From contig OX387182.1 in NCBI GenBank assembly GCA_947561395.2, positions 8,542,595 to 8,606,594 of the forward strand: 64,000 bases of DNA, read 5' to 3'. The position numbers and the translations under genes were made by a program. The stretch comes from Buxus sempervirens (Eukaryota > Streptophyta > Magnoliopsida > Buxales > Buxaceae). This document shows, piece after piece, positions 11,745 to 21,570 of this stretch; the first letter of the stretch is position 1; each line of letters opens with the position of its first letter. A model generated the notes under the pieces. The model was not told where the DNA came from. It saw nothing but the letters and a program-made list of their open reading frames with translations, and searched no databases.

Positions 11745-11762
11745 TCCCCAGCAGAGTCGCCA
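11745..11762 (-). other. Primer-binding site, element A
   Basis: On the minus strand this reads TGGCGACTCTGCTGGGGA, two bases inside the 5' LTR. It is complementary to the 3' end of plant tRNA-Arg as I remember it, which is the primer reported for Ogre-type elements. Confidence 0.8.
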
Positions 11763-13533
11763 GTTGTGAGACATGGGAAAAAATCACCGGCGTGATCGTC
11801 CCTCCGTCAACACACGGGCTCAACGCAAAAATTGGGAGAGTCGCCACCATTCATGATTTTGGGGTGAGAATGGACACCAAAGATTCAAAAGTAGGCAAAA
11901 ATAGCCAAAAGACAAATTCTAGGATAAAAATAACCCTACTTGAAAATCAAATCCAGAGATGGGTAAGGGGATTAGATTATGAACGGGGGAAGGTGTTAGG
12001 CACCCCCATTCATCCACAAGAAGTGGTTGCCAAGTGTATGTTCATGCTAAAAAGAAAATAAGAAGCTTGCTAAAAATCATGAAAAAGCCTTGAAAAAGAA
12101 ACAATGTATGATATTTTCACATGAAGATCTAAATGGATTTTAGATCCTCTCTTATGTCAATATCACTTCTGGAGTATTTCAAAAGATGGAAATCAAAGTA
12201 AAAGTGGCCAAAACCAAGTTGAGGCAAATCCGGGAATTTTGATAAAAAGTAAGGTCCGTTGTCTTGAAATCATTCAAATCCAATTTCCAATTGATTCAAA
12301 CCAACTCTATTTGAAAGATTATGATAAATAAGGAGCCCATGCAAAATCTCAAGTTAATCCGATAAAAATCCTAGGAGTTATGCTCCTTTGAAGTTGCTGC
12401 TGGGGATTTTTAAAAGTGGTAAGTGGGAAACTTTGGAAAATTGTCTAGAAAAATCCACTAAATAGAAATCCGTGAAATTTGGTGTGATTGAAGTCTGTAT
12501 GGCCATATTTCCAGAGAAACTAGCCTCATACAAAAATCCCTTCGGATGTGCCTTGGGTGGTCTCCCGAACAGGCCCCGAAGATCACAGATTTACCCAGAA
12601 AAATGCAAATGAGCAGTTCTTAGTGAATCGGCTACCAATAATTCAAATGGAATCCAAAAATTATGAAACCAACTGGATTTGAAAATAGACTCATAAAGGA
12701 GTACCCAGAAATAAAAATCACTTGAATCGGACTTAAAACGAACACATGGCGGTCCGTCGAAGTGACAAGTTCTGTACTTGGACCTGAACTGTCCACTTAA
12801 CTTCGACAGAGAAGTGTCAAAAATCGGCTAGATAGAAATTCATGAAATTTTGTGGACATAAACTAGACAGCCTCACCTTTCCCATGGTTCTATAATCGCC
12901 CCAAAATTCATCCGGATGATGAAGTTACGGACGTCCGAAGTAAGGGTACAGGTGCTGTCAAGCTAAGCCATTTTTGAGTAAAACCAAGTCCGAAAATTGA
13001 TAAAAATGAAATTCGTGCAAGATGAACACAAATACTTTAAAATCATCCGAAAGGCATTCCAGAATTGATTGAGGCCATTTATTTGAGATTTATCACAATA
13101 AATGCAATAAACCCCAAATATGAGCCTATCCTGCCAAAATAGTGATATGTGTGCAAAAGTGAAAAAAACCAAGCAAGATCCATACACATGCATATAGATT
13201 CAACAAAATAGGTTCTAGCATAGCCTAGGGTTCCGTTCCATTATCGTTTCCCTCTGTTCTCTTTAAGATAATCAAGGGTACTTTGAATATGGAACGGTTT
13301 ACAATCAATCAAAAAGGCCTTATGCTACATAGGTTCTAGCACTAGGGTCAATCCCCAGTCTCGTTTCTCCTAGATCCGCCTTCACGTTTTACGGCTAGGG
13401 GAGTCTTGAGATACTTTGAGCCGGGGAAGGATTTCCACACATACAAACAAGGCTTTACACTACAGAAAGGTAGAAGAAGAGATCTAGATCTAGGAATGTA
13501 AAGACAGAAAATAAAAAGAAAGTTGAGGCTTAC

Positions 13534-13541
13534 CTGAGTGC
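13534..13541 (-). other. Conserved splice-donor-like site in the LTR
   Basis: The minus strand reads CTCAG/GTAAGC, with the exon edge at 13534. It lies about 110 nt downstream of the TATA box and so about 75-80 nt into the transcript. The same position carries CAG/GTAAGC in the solo LTR at 44283 and CAG/GTAAGT in the LTR at 49530 (exon edge 50023). This suggests that a non-coding first exon is spliced to a site near gag. Confidence 0.5.
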
Positions 13542-13640
13542 TGGAGGCGATTCCACAGCGGTTTTCTTCTTCTCTTGGAGTTCTTCTTTGCGAGAATTCA
13601 AAACAAGAGTTGTGTGCCATTTGCTCAAGGAGGAGGCTCC

Positions 13641-13648
13641 TATTTATA
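13641..13648 (-). promoter_or_regulatory. LTR TATA box
   Basis: TATAAATA on the minus strand within CTATAAATAGGAG. The same box, with the GGAGGC-type sequence after it, appears in all LTRs of the window (28962-28969, 46184-46191, 54517-54524, and 49919-49926 on plus). Transcription would start near 13610. Confidence 0.7.
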
Positions 13649-13803
13649 GGCAAAGGCTAAGGTCATTGGTAGACACAACTTAATGTCTAGAACCCTTCCA
13701 ACCTAAACCCTAAGGTTATTTCCGCGATTTCCCCTCATTTAATGAGGGACATGATGGTAAAAGTGAAAAGCTCTCGGAAAACCCTAATTTTGAGCAAACT
13801 TAA

Positions 13804-13946
13804 GGTATCCGGTATATCAGACCGGATAACAAAGGGCCTTAAGGCATCCGGTACATGGTACCGGATACACTAAGGCTCACACGTATCCGGTATGAGTATC
13901 CGGATACGGGAAGGAGTACTTGTATCCGGATTGAGTATCCGGATAC
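13804..13946 (-). repeat. U3 palindrome cluster (shared LTR)
   Basis: Four inverted repeats with TATCCGG/CCGGATA stems and loops of 6-10 nt stand about 35-45 bp apart near the U3 start. The stem is the same as in the leader cluster at 10121-10260. Confidence 0.88.
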
Positions 13947-14036
13947 AGGTAAAAGTTTATTTCCTCCAAATTCTGTGCTGGCTTTCCAGGAGATAATGAT
14001 TTTTGATGATTGTTTGTGCAATTTGGGGTGTCTACA

Positions 14037-14052
14037 ACTGCCCCTCTTTGCG
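14037..14052 (-). other. Polypurine tract of element B
   Basis: The minus strand reads GCAAAGAGGGGCAGT directly before the TGTAGACA start of the 3' LTR, as expected for the plus-strand primer of reverse transcription. Confidence 0.7.
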
Positions 14053-14837
14053 GGAGCTGCGAAGCAGTGAGCTGCAAAGAGTAGACAAGCCCAAATTGCA
14101 TTCCCTTGAGCATGATTTGCTCGGTTTAATTCAATTTCTGTAGAAAACCATTTTTGAGTGGAGATTTGCCAAAAAGCCCTCACTTTAAGGGGGGCATCTC
14201 TCCAAGAGTTCTTAAATCCCACTGAGCCCTTTGTGGCTGTGAAGTGGATTTTAAGCCCAAAAATAGAATTTTTGAAAAACTGATTTTTTTATCAAACCAA
14301 GTTGAAAATTGAGTGGATATCATCCTTTTGACCAGGCACATTTCCCAAAGTTGTCCCAAATTCCACAGAGCTCTCGTGGCTGTGAGGTGGATTTCGAGAC
14401 AAGAATAGGATTTTTGAGAAAATAGTGAACTTTGCAGCGCATTTCCTTTTGCTCCTCAAACCCAATGCAAAGATTTGAAAATTCCAATAATATATTCCTC
14501 TCCTTCAAGATTTATCAAAAATTGTGCAATTTTGGGGTGTCTACAACACAATTCAAAATTGCACGCTTGAAAGACACCTCATTAATTGAACTTGCTTTGG
14601 TCAAACAAATGAGTGATAAAAAAAACATGGATTTGAAGATAGCCAATGAAACCCCTGCTGTGTATAGTCTGACGGGGTGGCGTCTCTACCTTATCTCAAA
14701 TTTCTTTGAGCATTCGTGGCTATGAAAAGAAATCTGAGACAAGCAAATTTTGAAAAGAATGTGGATTTAAAATTGACCTCTGCAAACTCAATTGCTTTTG
14801 ATGTTTTTCAACAATAAGGAAGGAAATATTTTATTGA
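14053..14837. other. 3' internal region of element B with an embedded U3 fragment
   Basis: No gene is evident. It holds three degenerate direct copies of a motif around TGGCTGTGA and a purine-rich follow-up (near 14230, 14380 and 14715). At 14455-14546 it holds a segment nearly identical to the U3 start of the solo LTRs (compare 46979-47071), ending GGGGTGTCTACA on the plus strand. It therefore looks like an old LTR piece captured inside the element. Confidence 0.6.
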
Positions 14838-15032
14838 ATTTTCCTGATTGATTTACCTGGGTGCCATTTGATGCCAAACCTGTGCTTGAATATTCTGCAA
14901 CTTGCTTTTGCTTTTTCATCTTCTTGCTCTCTCAATAAGGATGTAGGTGCCATTGTTGCCCATAACCTGCAGGTAAAATATTTTTTTATTTTTTATTTTT
15001 GCCTTTTTTTGCTTTCTTTTTGCTTTTTTTTC

Positions 15033-15063
<31 letters not shown>

Positions 15064-15993
15064 TTTTTCTTTTTACAATGTGCTGATATATCTCTCTTTC
15101 TTTGAAGCCTTGGCTACTTGATCATTTGAGCCAGATTGAAAAAATCAATCGACACCTCTTCCCGAGTCTGAGAGTCCCCTTCTTGATGAGCAACAGGGGG
15201 TGCCCCGATATTCCAGGGGGCAAACAGGGCTGGTTCACTTTCTTGGGCTCGCTTCAGGAGGACCAGGTGAGATGGCCTGGTACTTATCAGCCTAATGCGG
15301 AGACAGTGATTAGCTTCCGAGACCGCAACTTTCTGATTCTTGGCTGGCCTGAAGCATGCAGTGTTGTATCTTCCTCTGCGGGTCCTTCGTCAGTTCCGTG
15401 CGACCCAGGGGATTATCATCCCATGTGGATATGAGGATCGTCTTGGGCCCCTTTCTATGAAGCTGAATGCCTGGTTGATGAAGGAGTGGTCTTATGTCCG
15501 CTTTATGCATGGTCCAGTCTTCTCAGAAGCCCATGTGAAGGATTATCTCTTCTGGATCAAGGAACAGATACAGACTCAGGCCCCAGTACCCGAAGATCCT
15601 CCTGTAGTCTTGGCTCCCACCTATAAGGACATTCTAGAGTCCGAGCGGGCTTCTCATAAGCAGCTTCAGCAGATATGGGTGCGGGAGGCCCAGGAGCTCA
15701 GGATACAGGGCGCTTATCTGGAGAGGCAACTTGAGGAGCAGGTCTCACGCCGTATTGCCGTGGAAGAGAAGCTGGAGGAGCAGAGGCAGGCTCGTTGCTT
15801 CGAGGTCCGTATGATCCGGCAGAAGTACCAGGCTACTTTGGCCAGCCTCAGGAGTATGCGGATCAGGCAGGCCCTTTCAGATGAGGTCATTTCCTTCCTG
15901 AGTGATCCCGCTGCAGAGAGGGCTTCAGGAGTCATTGCAGCTCAGGCAGCTCGGATTCGGGAGCTTGAGGAGTGGCTAGGAGATAGGGATTAG
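14838..15993 (+). pseudogene. Antisense extra ORF of element B (DUF7745/mobile-domain-like, coiled-coil C-terminus)
   Basis: The coding-like reading runs on the plus strand opposite to gag-pol. A possible upstream exon ends at 14972 (CTGCAG/GTAAAA). A T-rich intron-like stretch with TTTGAAG at its end leads to an exon from 15108 (PWLLDHL, then GWFTFLG and VRWPGTYQPNAE), similar to plant DUF7745 proteins from memory. Near 15335-15380 the homology moves to the frame of the ORF listed at 15340, so there is a frame break. The C-terminal 120 residues are a predicted coiled coil, with TAG at 15991-15993. Such antisense ORFs are known in Grande- and Retand-like elements and have no established role. 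The exon model is inference. Confidence 0.5.
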
Positions 15994-16934
15994 CTTTATT
16001 TCCTGCACATTTTTCATACCTTTGTACAAAATTGAACTCCAATAGTGGAAATACAAAGGTTTTAATTCAAAATAAAGTTTTTATATTATTGGCCTCAGAA
16101 TGCTCAGATGCTTGTAAAAACAAAGGTTTTATGAAAAGTATTTGATTTCTCATCACTGGCCAAAGTATAATTTTTCCTTTTTATATTTTTTTTTATATTT
16201 TTGAAATTTGGTCCATGCACTTAATCACCTATAATTAAAGGAATTAGAACCAGGTTAAATAATGAAAAGGGTAGTCCAAAAAATAATGAGGGATCATAAC
16301 CGTCCATCTTAGGACCTTTAGAGTCATCCCCAACTGCCAAAACTGCCCCATTCTGCTCATGCCGATTTTGCTTCAATCTCGGATCCCCATGATCAACTCA
16401 ACCTCTGATTTTCTTTCATTTTTCTTATTTTTTTTTCTTTTTGCCTTTTTGCCAATATTGCCCCTAGCGCCAGATACGGTTTTCACTAGGGCCGGCTTCT
16501 GAATTCCGTCATCACCCAACTTACTCTGACATTTGAATGAACAAGCTAAGATCACCGAGGGCTTAAAAATAGGACGAAATAAAGGCTAGGCTCAGTTTAT
16601 GAAAGAAAGGATATTAAAGGCCCAAAATTTTCCAAGTGTGGAAATAGGTCAACCGGATTTACAGTCATGATAAATTTAACCATTTTTCCCCAAATTGCAT
16701 TTTTTGCATCTCTTTTTCACACTTGGCTTTCATTTGCCATTTCCATTGCTTTTCCTCTCTTTTTCTTTTTCTTTCCTCACTTTTGCCCCAATTGATTTTG
16801 CCCCAATTTAAGACTGTAAATCCGGTTTGGGTTTATCAAAGAAACGAACCGGCTCAACTTGGCTAGACTAGGGATTAAAATTTTTGAAGGAAATAAAGAA
16901 AAATGGCCTCGGATCATTTCTTAGAAATATTCAC
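15994..16934. other. Non-coding spacer between antisense ORF and integrase, element B
   Basis: The same sequence as 674-1614 in element A: AT-rich, with no supported gene. The two genes converge here. Confidence 0.6.
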
Positions 16935-19895
16935 TCAAGGAAAATACCTTTTTACCGCATCAGAGTTAATGGGCTCAGGAAGATCTGACCCATCCATTTC
17001 TGCTAAGATGAGTGCACCCCCTGACAGTACTTTCTTGACGACATATGGGCCTTCCCAATTGGGCTTGAACTTACCACGAGGGTCTTCCAAAAATGGTAGA
17101 ATTTTCTTTAGCACTAAGTTTCCTTCTTGGAAAGTTCTGGGCCTCACTTTCTTATTGTAAGCCCGGGCCATTCTCTTCTGGTACAACTGTCCATGGCAAA
17201 GTGCTTTCAACCGCTTTTCTTCTATCAGGTTAAGTTGATCATGTCTTGATTGGACCCATTCGGCTTCTTCTAGTTCTGCTTCCATGAGCACTCGGAGTGA
17301 TGGGATCTCCACTTCCACGGGCAAGACTGCTTCCATTCCATAGACTAGGGAATACGGGGTTGCTCCAGTTGAGGTCCGGATCGAGGTTCTGTATGCATGT
17401 AGAGCAAGTGGCAGCATTTCATGCCAATCTTTGTAACTCACTACCATCTTCTGAATGATTTTCTTTATATTCTTGTTTGCTGCTTCCACTGCCCCATTCA
17501 TCTTTGGCCTGTACGGAGCTGACTTATGGTGGGTGATCTGAAACTGCTCACACATCATTTTCATGTCCTTGTTCTTAATATTAGAAGCATTGTCTGATAC
17601 TATAGCACTTGGCAGTCCATAGCGACAAATAATGTTGTGCTTCAAAAATTTGATAACATGGTTGCTTGTGATATTTGCATATGATGCTGCTTCTACCCAT
17701 TTAGTGAAGTAATCAATCGCCACCAAGATGAATCTGTGCCCGTTCGATGCCTTAGGGGAGATCATGCCAATGACATCTATGCCCCACATAGAGAAGGGCC
17801 AGGGTGATGTCATGTTGTGTAGCTCACCCGGGGGTGCATGCTTATTATCTGCATATATCTGACATTGGTGGCACCTCCTGACATGTATACAGCAATCATG
17901 TTCCATGGTCGTCCAGTAGTATCCCAGCCTCAGGATCTTCTTAGCCAACATGTGTCCACTCATATGGGGCCCACAGACTCCTCCATGTACCGTCTGGATT
18001 AACCTTTCCGATTCAGCCTTGGCTACGCATCTTAGCAGAATGTCATTATGTGACCTCTTGTACACATGTCCACCACTTAGCAGAAATTGACCAGCCAATC
18101 TCTGTATTGTCCTCTTCTCAGTAGCAGTGGCATTTTCTGGCAAACTCCGATTGTTCAAGAAATTTTTGATATCTTGAAACCATGGTGTTTCTTCTTCTGG
18201 TGCTCCCTCTAGAGCGAGACAGTAAACCGGTTCATCTCGGACCTCAATTTCCAGTGGTCTGATGTCTACTCCTTCTGATATGCTAACCATTGAAGCCAAG
18301 GTTGCTAGAGCATCCGCAAACTGATTCTTGGCCCTTGGCATATAGTTGAAGGAAATTCGAGTGAAATTTGTGCTTATTTCTTCCAAATACTGATGATAGG
18401 GGATCAATTTGTGATCCTTGGTTTTCCATTCACCAGTTGTTTGGAAGATGATAAGACTCGAATCCCCGTATACGTCAAGTTCCTCTACTCCATGATCCAT
18501 GGCTGCTTGCAATCCAATTATGCATGCTTCATATTCTGCTATGTTATTGGTGCACTGGAATCTCAGCTTTACTGCAATCGGGATGTGTGAACCATCTGGT
18601 TTAACCAAGACTGCCCCTATTCCGTTCCCATTCATATTGGCGGCCCCATCAAAGAACATCTGCCAAGAACTCTCACTGTCTTCCTCTTCAGTGTACAGAA
18701 TTGCTTCATCTGGGAAGTTGGTCTTCAAGGGTTGATATTCTGGCAAAGGATGTGCAGCCAGGTGATCAGCTATGGCTTGACCCTTGATCGCCTTCTGGGT
18801 GATGTATGTGAGGTCAAACTCGGACAGTAGCAGTTGCCACTTTGCCGTCCTGCCAGTCAGTGCCGGTTTCTCAAATAAATACTTCAGCGGGTCCATCCGG
18901 GATATCAATAGTGTGGAGTGACTAAGGAAATAATGCCTTAGCCTCTGAGTGGCCCACACTAGAGCACAACAAGTCTTCTCCAATGATGAGTACTTAGCTT
19001 CATATTCTGTGAATTTTTTACTCAGATAGTAAATTGCCATTTCTTTTCTACCAGTTTCATCATGCTGCCCCAAGACACATCCCATCGACGTTTCCAACAC
19101 TGACAAGTACAGGATCAGTGGTCTTCCTGGAGTTGGTGGTACTAACACAGGTGGGTTCAGCAAATACCTCTTTATTGTGTCAAATGCCTGCTGGCAGTCC
19201 TCATTCCAGACCGTCGGGTTATCTTTCCTCAAAAGTTTGAAAATTGGTTCACAGATAGCAGTGAGCTGTGCTATGAACCGGCTTATGTATTGAATCCTTC
19301 CAAGAAAGCCCCTGACCTCCTTCTCAGTTCTGGGTGCTGGCATTTCAATTATGGCCTTGGCTTTTGCCGGGTCAATTTCAATTCCTCTTCGGCTCACTAT
19401 AAACCCCAGTAACTTCCCTGATGTAGCCCCAAAGACGCACTTAGCCGGGTTAAGCCGTAGACTGTACTTCCTGAGCCGATCAAACACTTTCTTCAGATTG
19501 ATCAAGTGGTCCTCCTCTTTGCATGATTTGGCAATCATATCGTCCACGTAGACCTCCATCTCCTTATGGATCATGTCATGAAATAGTGCAGTCATGGCCC
19601 GCTGGTATGTTGCCCCAGCGTTCTTAAGTCCGAATGGCATGACTGTATAGTGGAATGTGCCCCAAGGTGTGATGAATGCTGTTTTCTCTTGATCCTCCTT
19701 AGCCATCTTGATCTGATTGTACCCCGAGAAACCATCCATAAAGGAAAACAGGCTATGTACCGCAGTATTATCGACCAGAATGTCGATGTGTGGAAGCGGA
19801 AAATCGTCCTTTGGGCTTGCCCTGTTTAAGTCTCTATAGTCCACGCACATTCGGACTTTCCCGTCCTTCTTTGGTACTGGGACTATGTTTGCGAG
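16935..19895 (-). pseudogene. Element B pol: RT, RNase H, archaeal-type RNase H, integrase
   Basis: The translation from the first ATG (19850) is identical to element A. RT has YVDD at 101-104. The native RNase H lacks its first catalytic Asp. The second RNase H keeps D401, E439, D463 and D513. Integrase keeps its zinc motif and the D692/D753/E789 triad. The TAG at 19896-19898 separates it from the upstream part of RT, exactly as in element A, so the lesion predates the tandem duplication or was copied with it. Confidence 0.9.
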
Positions 19896-20538
19896 CTACT
19901 CTGGGTACGTAGAGACTGCCAAAAATCCCGCCTGAAACTGTTTGACCACTTCGTCCTTGACCTTCAAGGTCCATTCAGGCTTCAATCTTCTCAGCTTCTG
20001 CTTAATCGGCTTAACCCCTGGCAAAATTGGCAACTTGTGCACCACCATGTCAGTGTCCAACCCTGGCATGTCCCGATATGACCAAGCAAACACATCCTTG
20101 TAATCTGCCAAGAATTGTGACATTTCATTTTTCTGCACATCAGACAAGCATGACCCGATTTTCACAATTTTTGGGTCCTCTTTGGTCCCAAGGTTTATGG
20201 ATATGGTCTCCTCAATATTTGGTTGGACCCCCTTTTCATGACGTTCCAATTGGTATTCAATTTCTTTTGGAACATCTTCTTCTTCGACCTCGGTCTCTTC
20301 TTCGACCCCCATGAGATCAAAGTCGAGCTCAAGGTCGAAGTCATATTCAACCTGGTCCAATTCGGTCTGATTATATGGCTCATAAGTGGTTCGGACCTTT
20401 TTGAAAAAATTAAATTTCCTAGAAAAAATAGAAAAATCTTTTTGGGTTTTTGGTGGGCCTTCTAAACATAATTCCCCTGAAGACGAAGGCCCATTAGAAC
20501 CTTCAGGGAAATGGCATTCCACTATTGGAGTTTTTTTT
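19896..20538 (-). pseudogene. Element B pol: linker and N-terminal edge of RT
   Basis: Identical to 4576-5218. It is an acidic linker leading to the Tat-type RT entry motif (DVFAWSYRDMPGL), out of frame with protease at the A9 run and ended by the shared TAG. Confidence 0.8.
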
Positions 20539-21570
20539 TGGAAGCCACGTCAGTTTGCCGAACTAACGTTGCTTCAAAAGTAAGGGGAGTTTCCTCCCAA
20601 TTGTTCAGTACAAAATTTTGGGGAGCAGGGGAAATAGGGAAAGCCTGCTCCTCAAGCCCAGCATCCGATGCCATCATCACCGGGTGGGTACTGCCCTTTT
20701 CTGCTGCGGGGCCCAATCCAGAAATGACCTTGTCTGGAATCTTCACTGCGGCCCAGTCAATAAACGGCAGTTCCATGTCTGCCCCTGTCTTTTCGCCTTC
20801 AGTCATGGCGAAGAATGCACCAACATCCTCAGAAAAGTCCACCTGCTGCTCGGGCTGTGGTCCAGGCCCATCCACTGCTCCCAGTATTGGAGATGGGTTA
20901 TAGGGTTGTAGGGCCGAAACAGAAGGCTTTTGAAATGGGTTGAAATTGTAGTAGGGAGGTTTTGATTGGTCCATAGGAGGAGAAATTTGGATTATATAGG
21001 AGGGTTTTGGAAAGTTCACCCTCAGATGCGGGAGTTTTCCTTTGCTTCTGCTCTCCCTTTCTTCATATTTCATTCTTCTCCAGCCTCTGGGCTCGAAGCC
21101 CAACCCTACCTTGGGGATCAGTTTCTTAGCCGTGATTGGCTCCACCATCCCCTGCAGATTGATCCCCAGGCCTTTCCCTGGGTGAAAGTGGTATTTTTCC
21201 ATCACTTTCTTGACCATCCTTTCTGCAGTGGTCCCCTTTTCTTTCTTTTTCTCACACCCCCCAGGTATGTAATTTACTGCCTCAAATTGAAATGAGTGGA
21301 ATGCAATCTTGTCGACAGTTAGATCCACATTTATTAAGGGTACATCAGGTGACACAATGGGCGGCACCAAGTTTTCGGCTAGGACTGTTATCACCCTTTG
21401 CCCCCTTATGTATTTCACCCTCTGGTGGAGCGTGGATGGTATTGCCCTAGCCGAATGTATCCACGGCCTTCCTAGGAGCAGATTGAAGGCTGCGGGTATA
21501 TCCATCACCTCAAATGTGATGTTAAAGATACTAGGGAGTGGGTCTTGGAGCTATCGAAAGCCCTCACTAT
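20522..21570 (-). pseudogene. Element B protease, C-terminal half, and linker
   Basis: Identical to the element A copy. The LLGRPWI part of retropepsin is followed by glycine-rich and proline-rich linker. The protease active site is in the other frame (gag ORF), with the frame change near 21540-21550. Confidence 0.8.

Larger units (their letters stand above)
1..14036 (-). mobile_element. Tat-lineage Ty3/gypsy retrotransposon, element A (3' end outside window)
   Basis: Element A reads on the minus strand. It has a 5' LTR at 11765-14036, a primer-binding site, a long leader, gag, protease/RT/RNase H/integrase, and an antisense ORF at its 3' end. Its own 3' LTR lies left of base 1. The second, archaeal-type RNase H between RT/RNH and integrase is diagnostic of the plant Tat lineage (Ogre, Retand, Grande and relatives). 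An extra antisense ORF downstream of pol is known from Grande- and Retand-like members. The whole stretch repeats at an offset of 15320 bp, rising to 15321 after a one-base difference in a T run near 9085. Its 5' LTR is also the 3' LTR of element B, so the two form a tandem LTR-internal-LTR-internal structure. Confidence 0.9.
11765..14036 (-). repeat. Shared LTR (5' of element A, 3' of element B)
   Basis: A 2272-bp LTR that on the minus strand begins TGTAGACACCCC and ends GTCTCACA, giving TG...CA ends. It differs from the LTR at 27086-29357 at three sites I could find: A12507 against C27828, T12851 against G28172, and A13654 against G28975. It contains U3 palindromes, a TATA box and a splice-donor-like site. 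Short ORFs inside it are not supported as genes. Confidence 0.95.

Noticed and set aside
11745-11762. tRNA gene near the LTR border
   Set aside because: Only the 18-nt complement of a tRNA 3' end is present. It is the primer-binding site and no cloverleaf can be drawn.
13348-13653. Minus-strand 101-codon ORF in the LTR (and 28669-28974, 45915-46196)
   Set aside because: It overlaps the TATA box, the presumed transcript start and the splice donor. The family similarity is explained by LTR homology, and no domain is seen.
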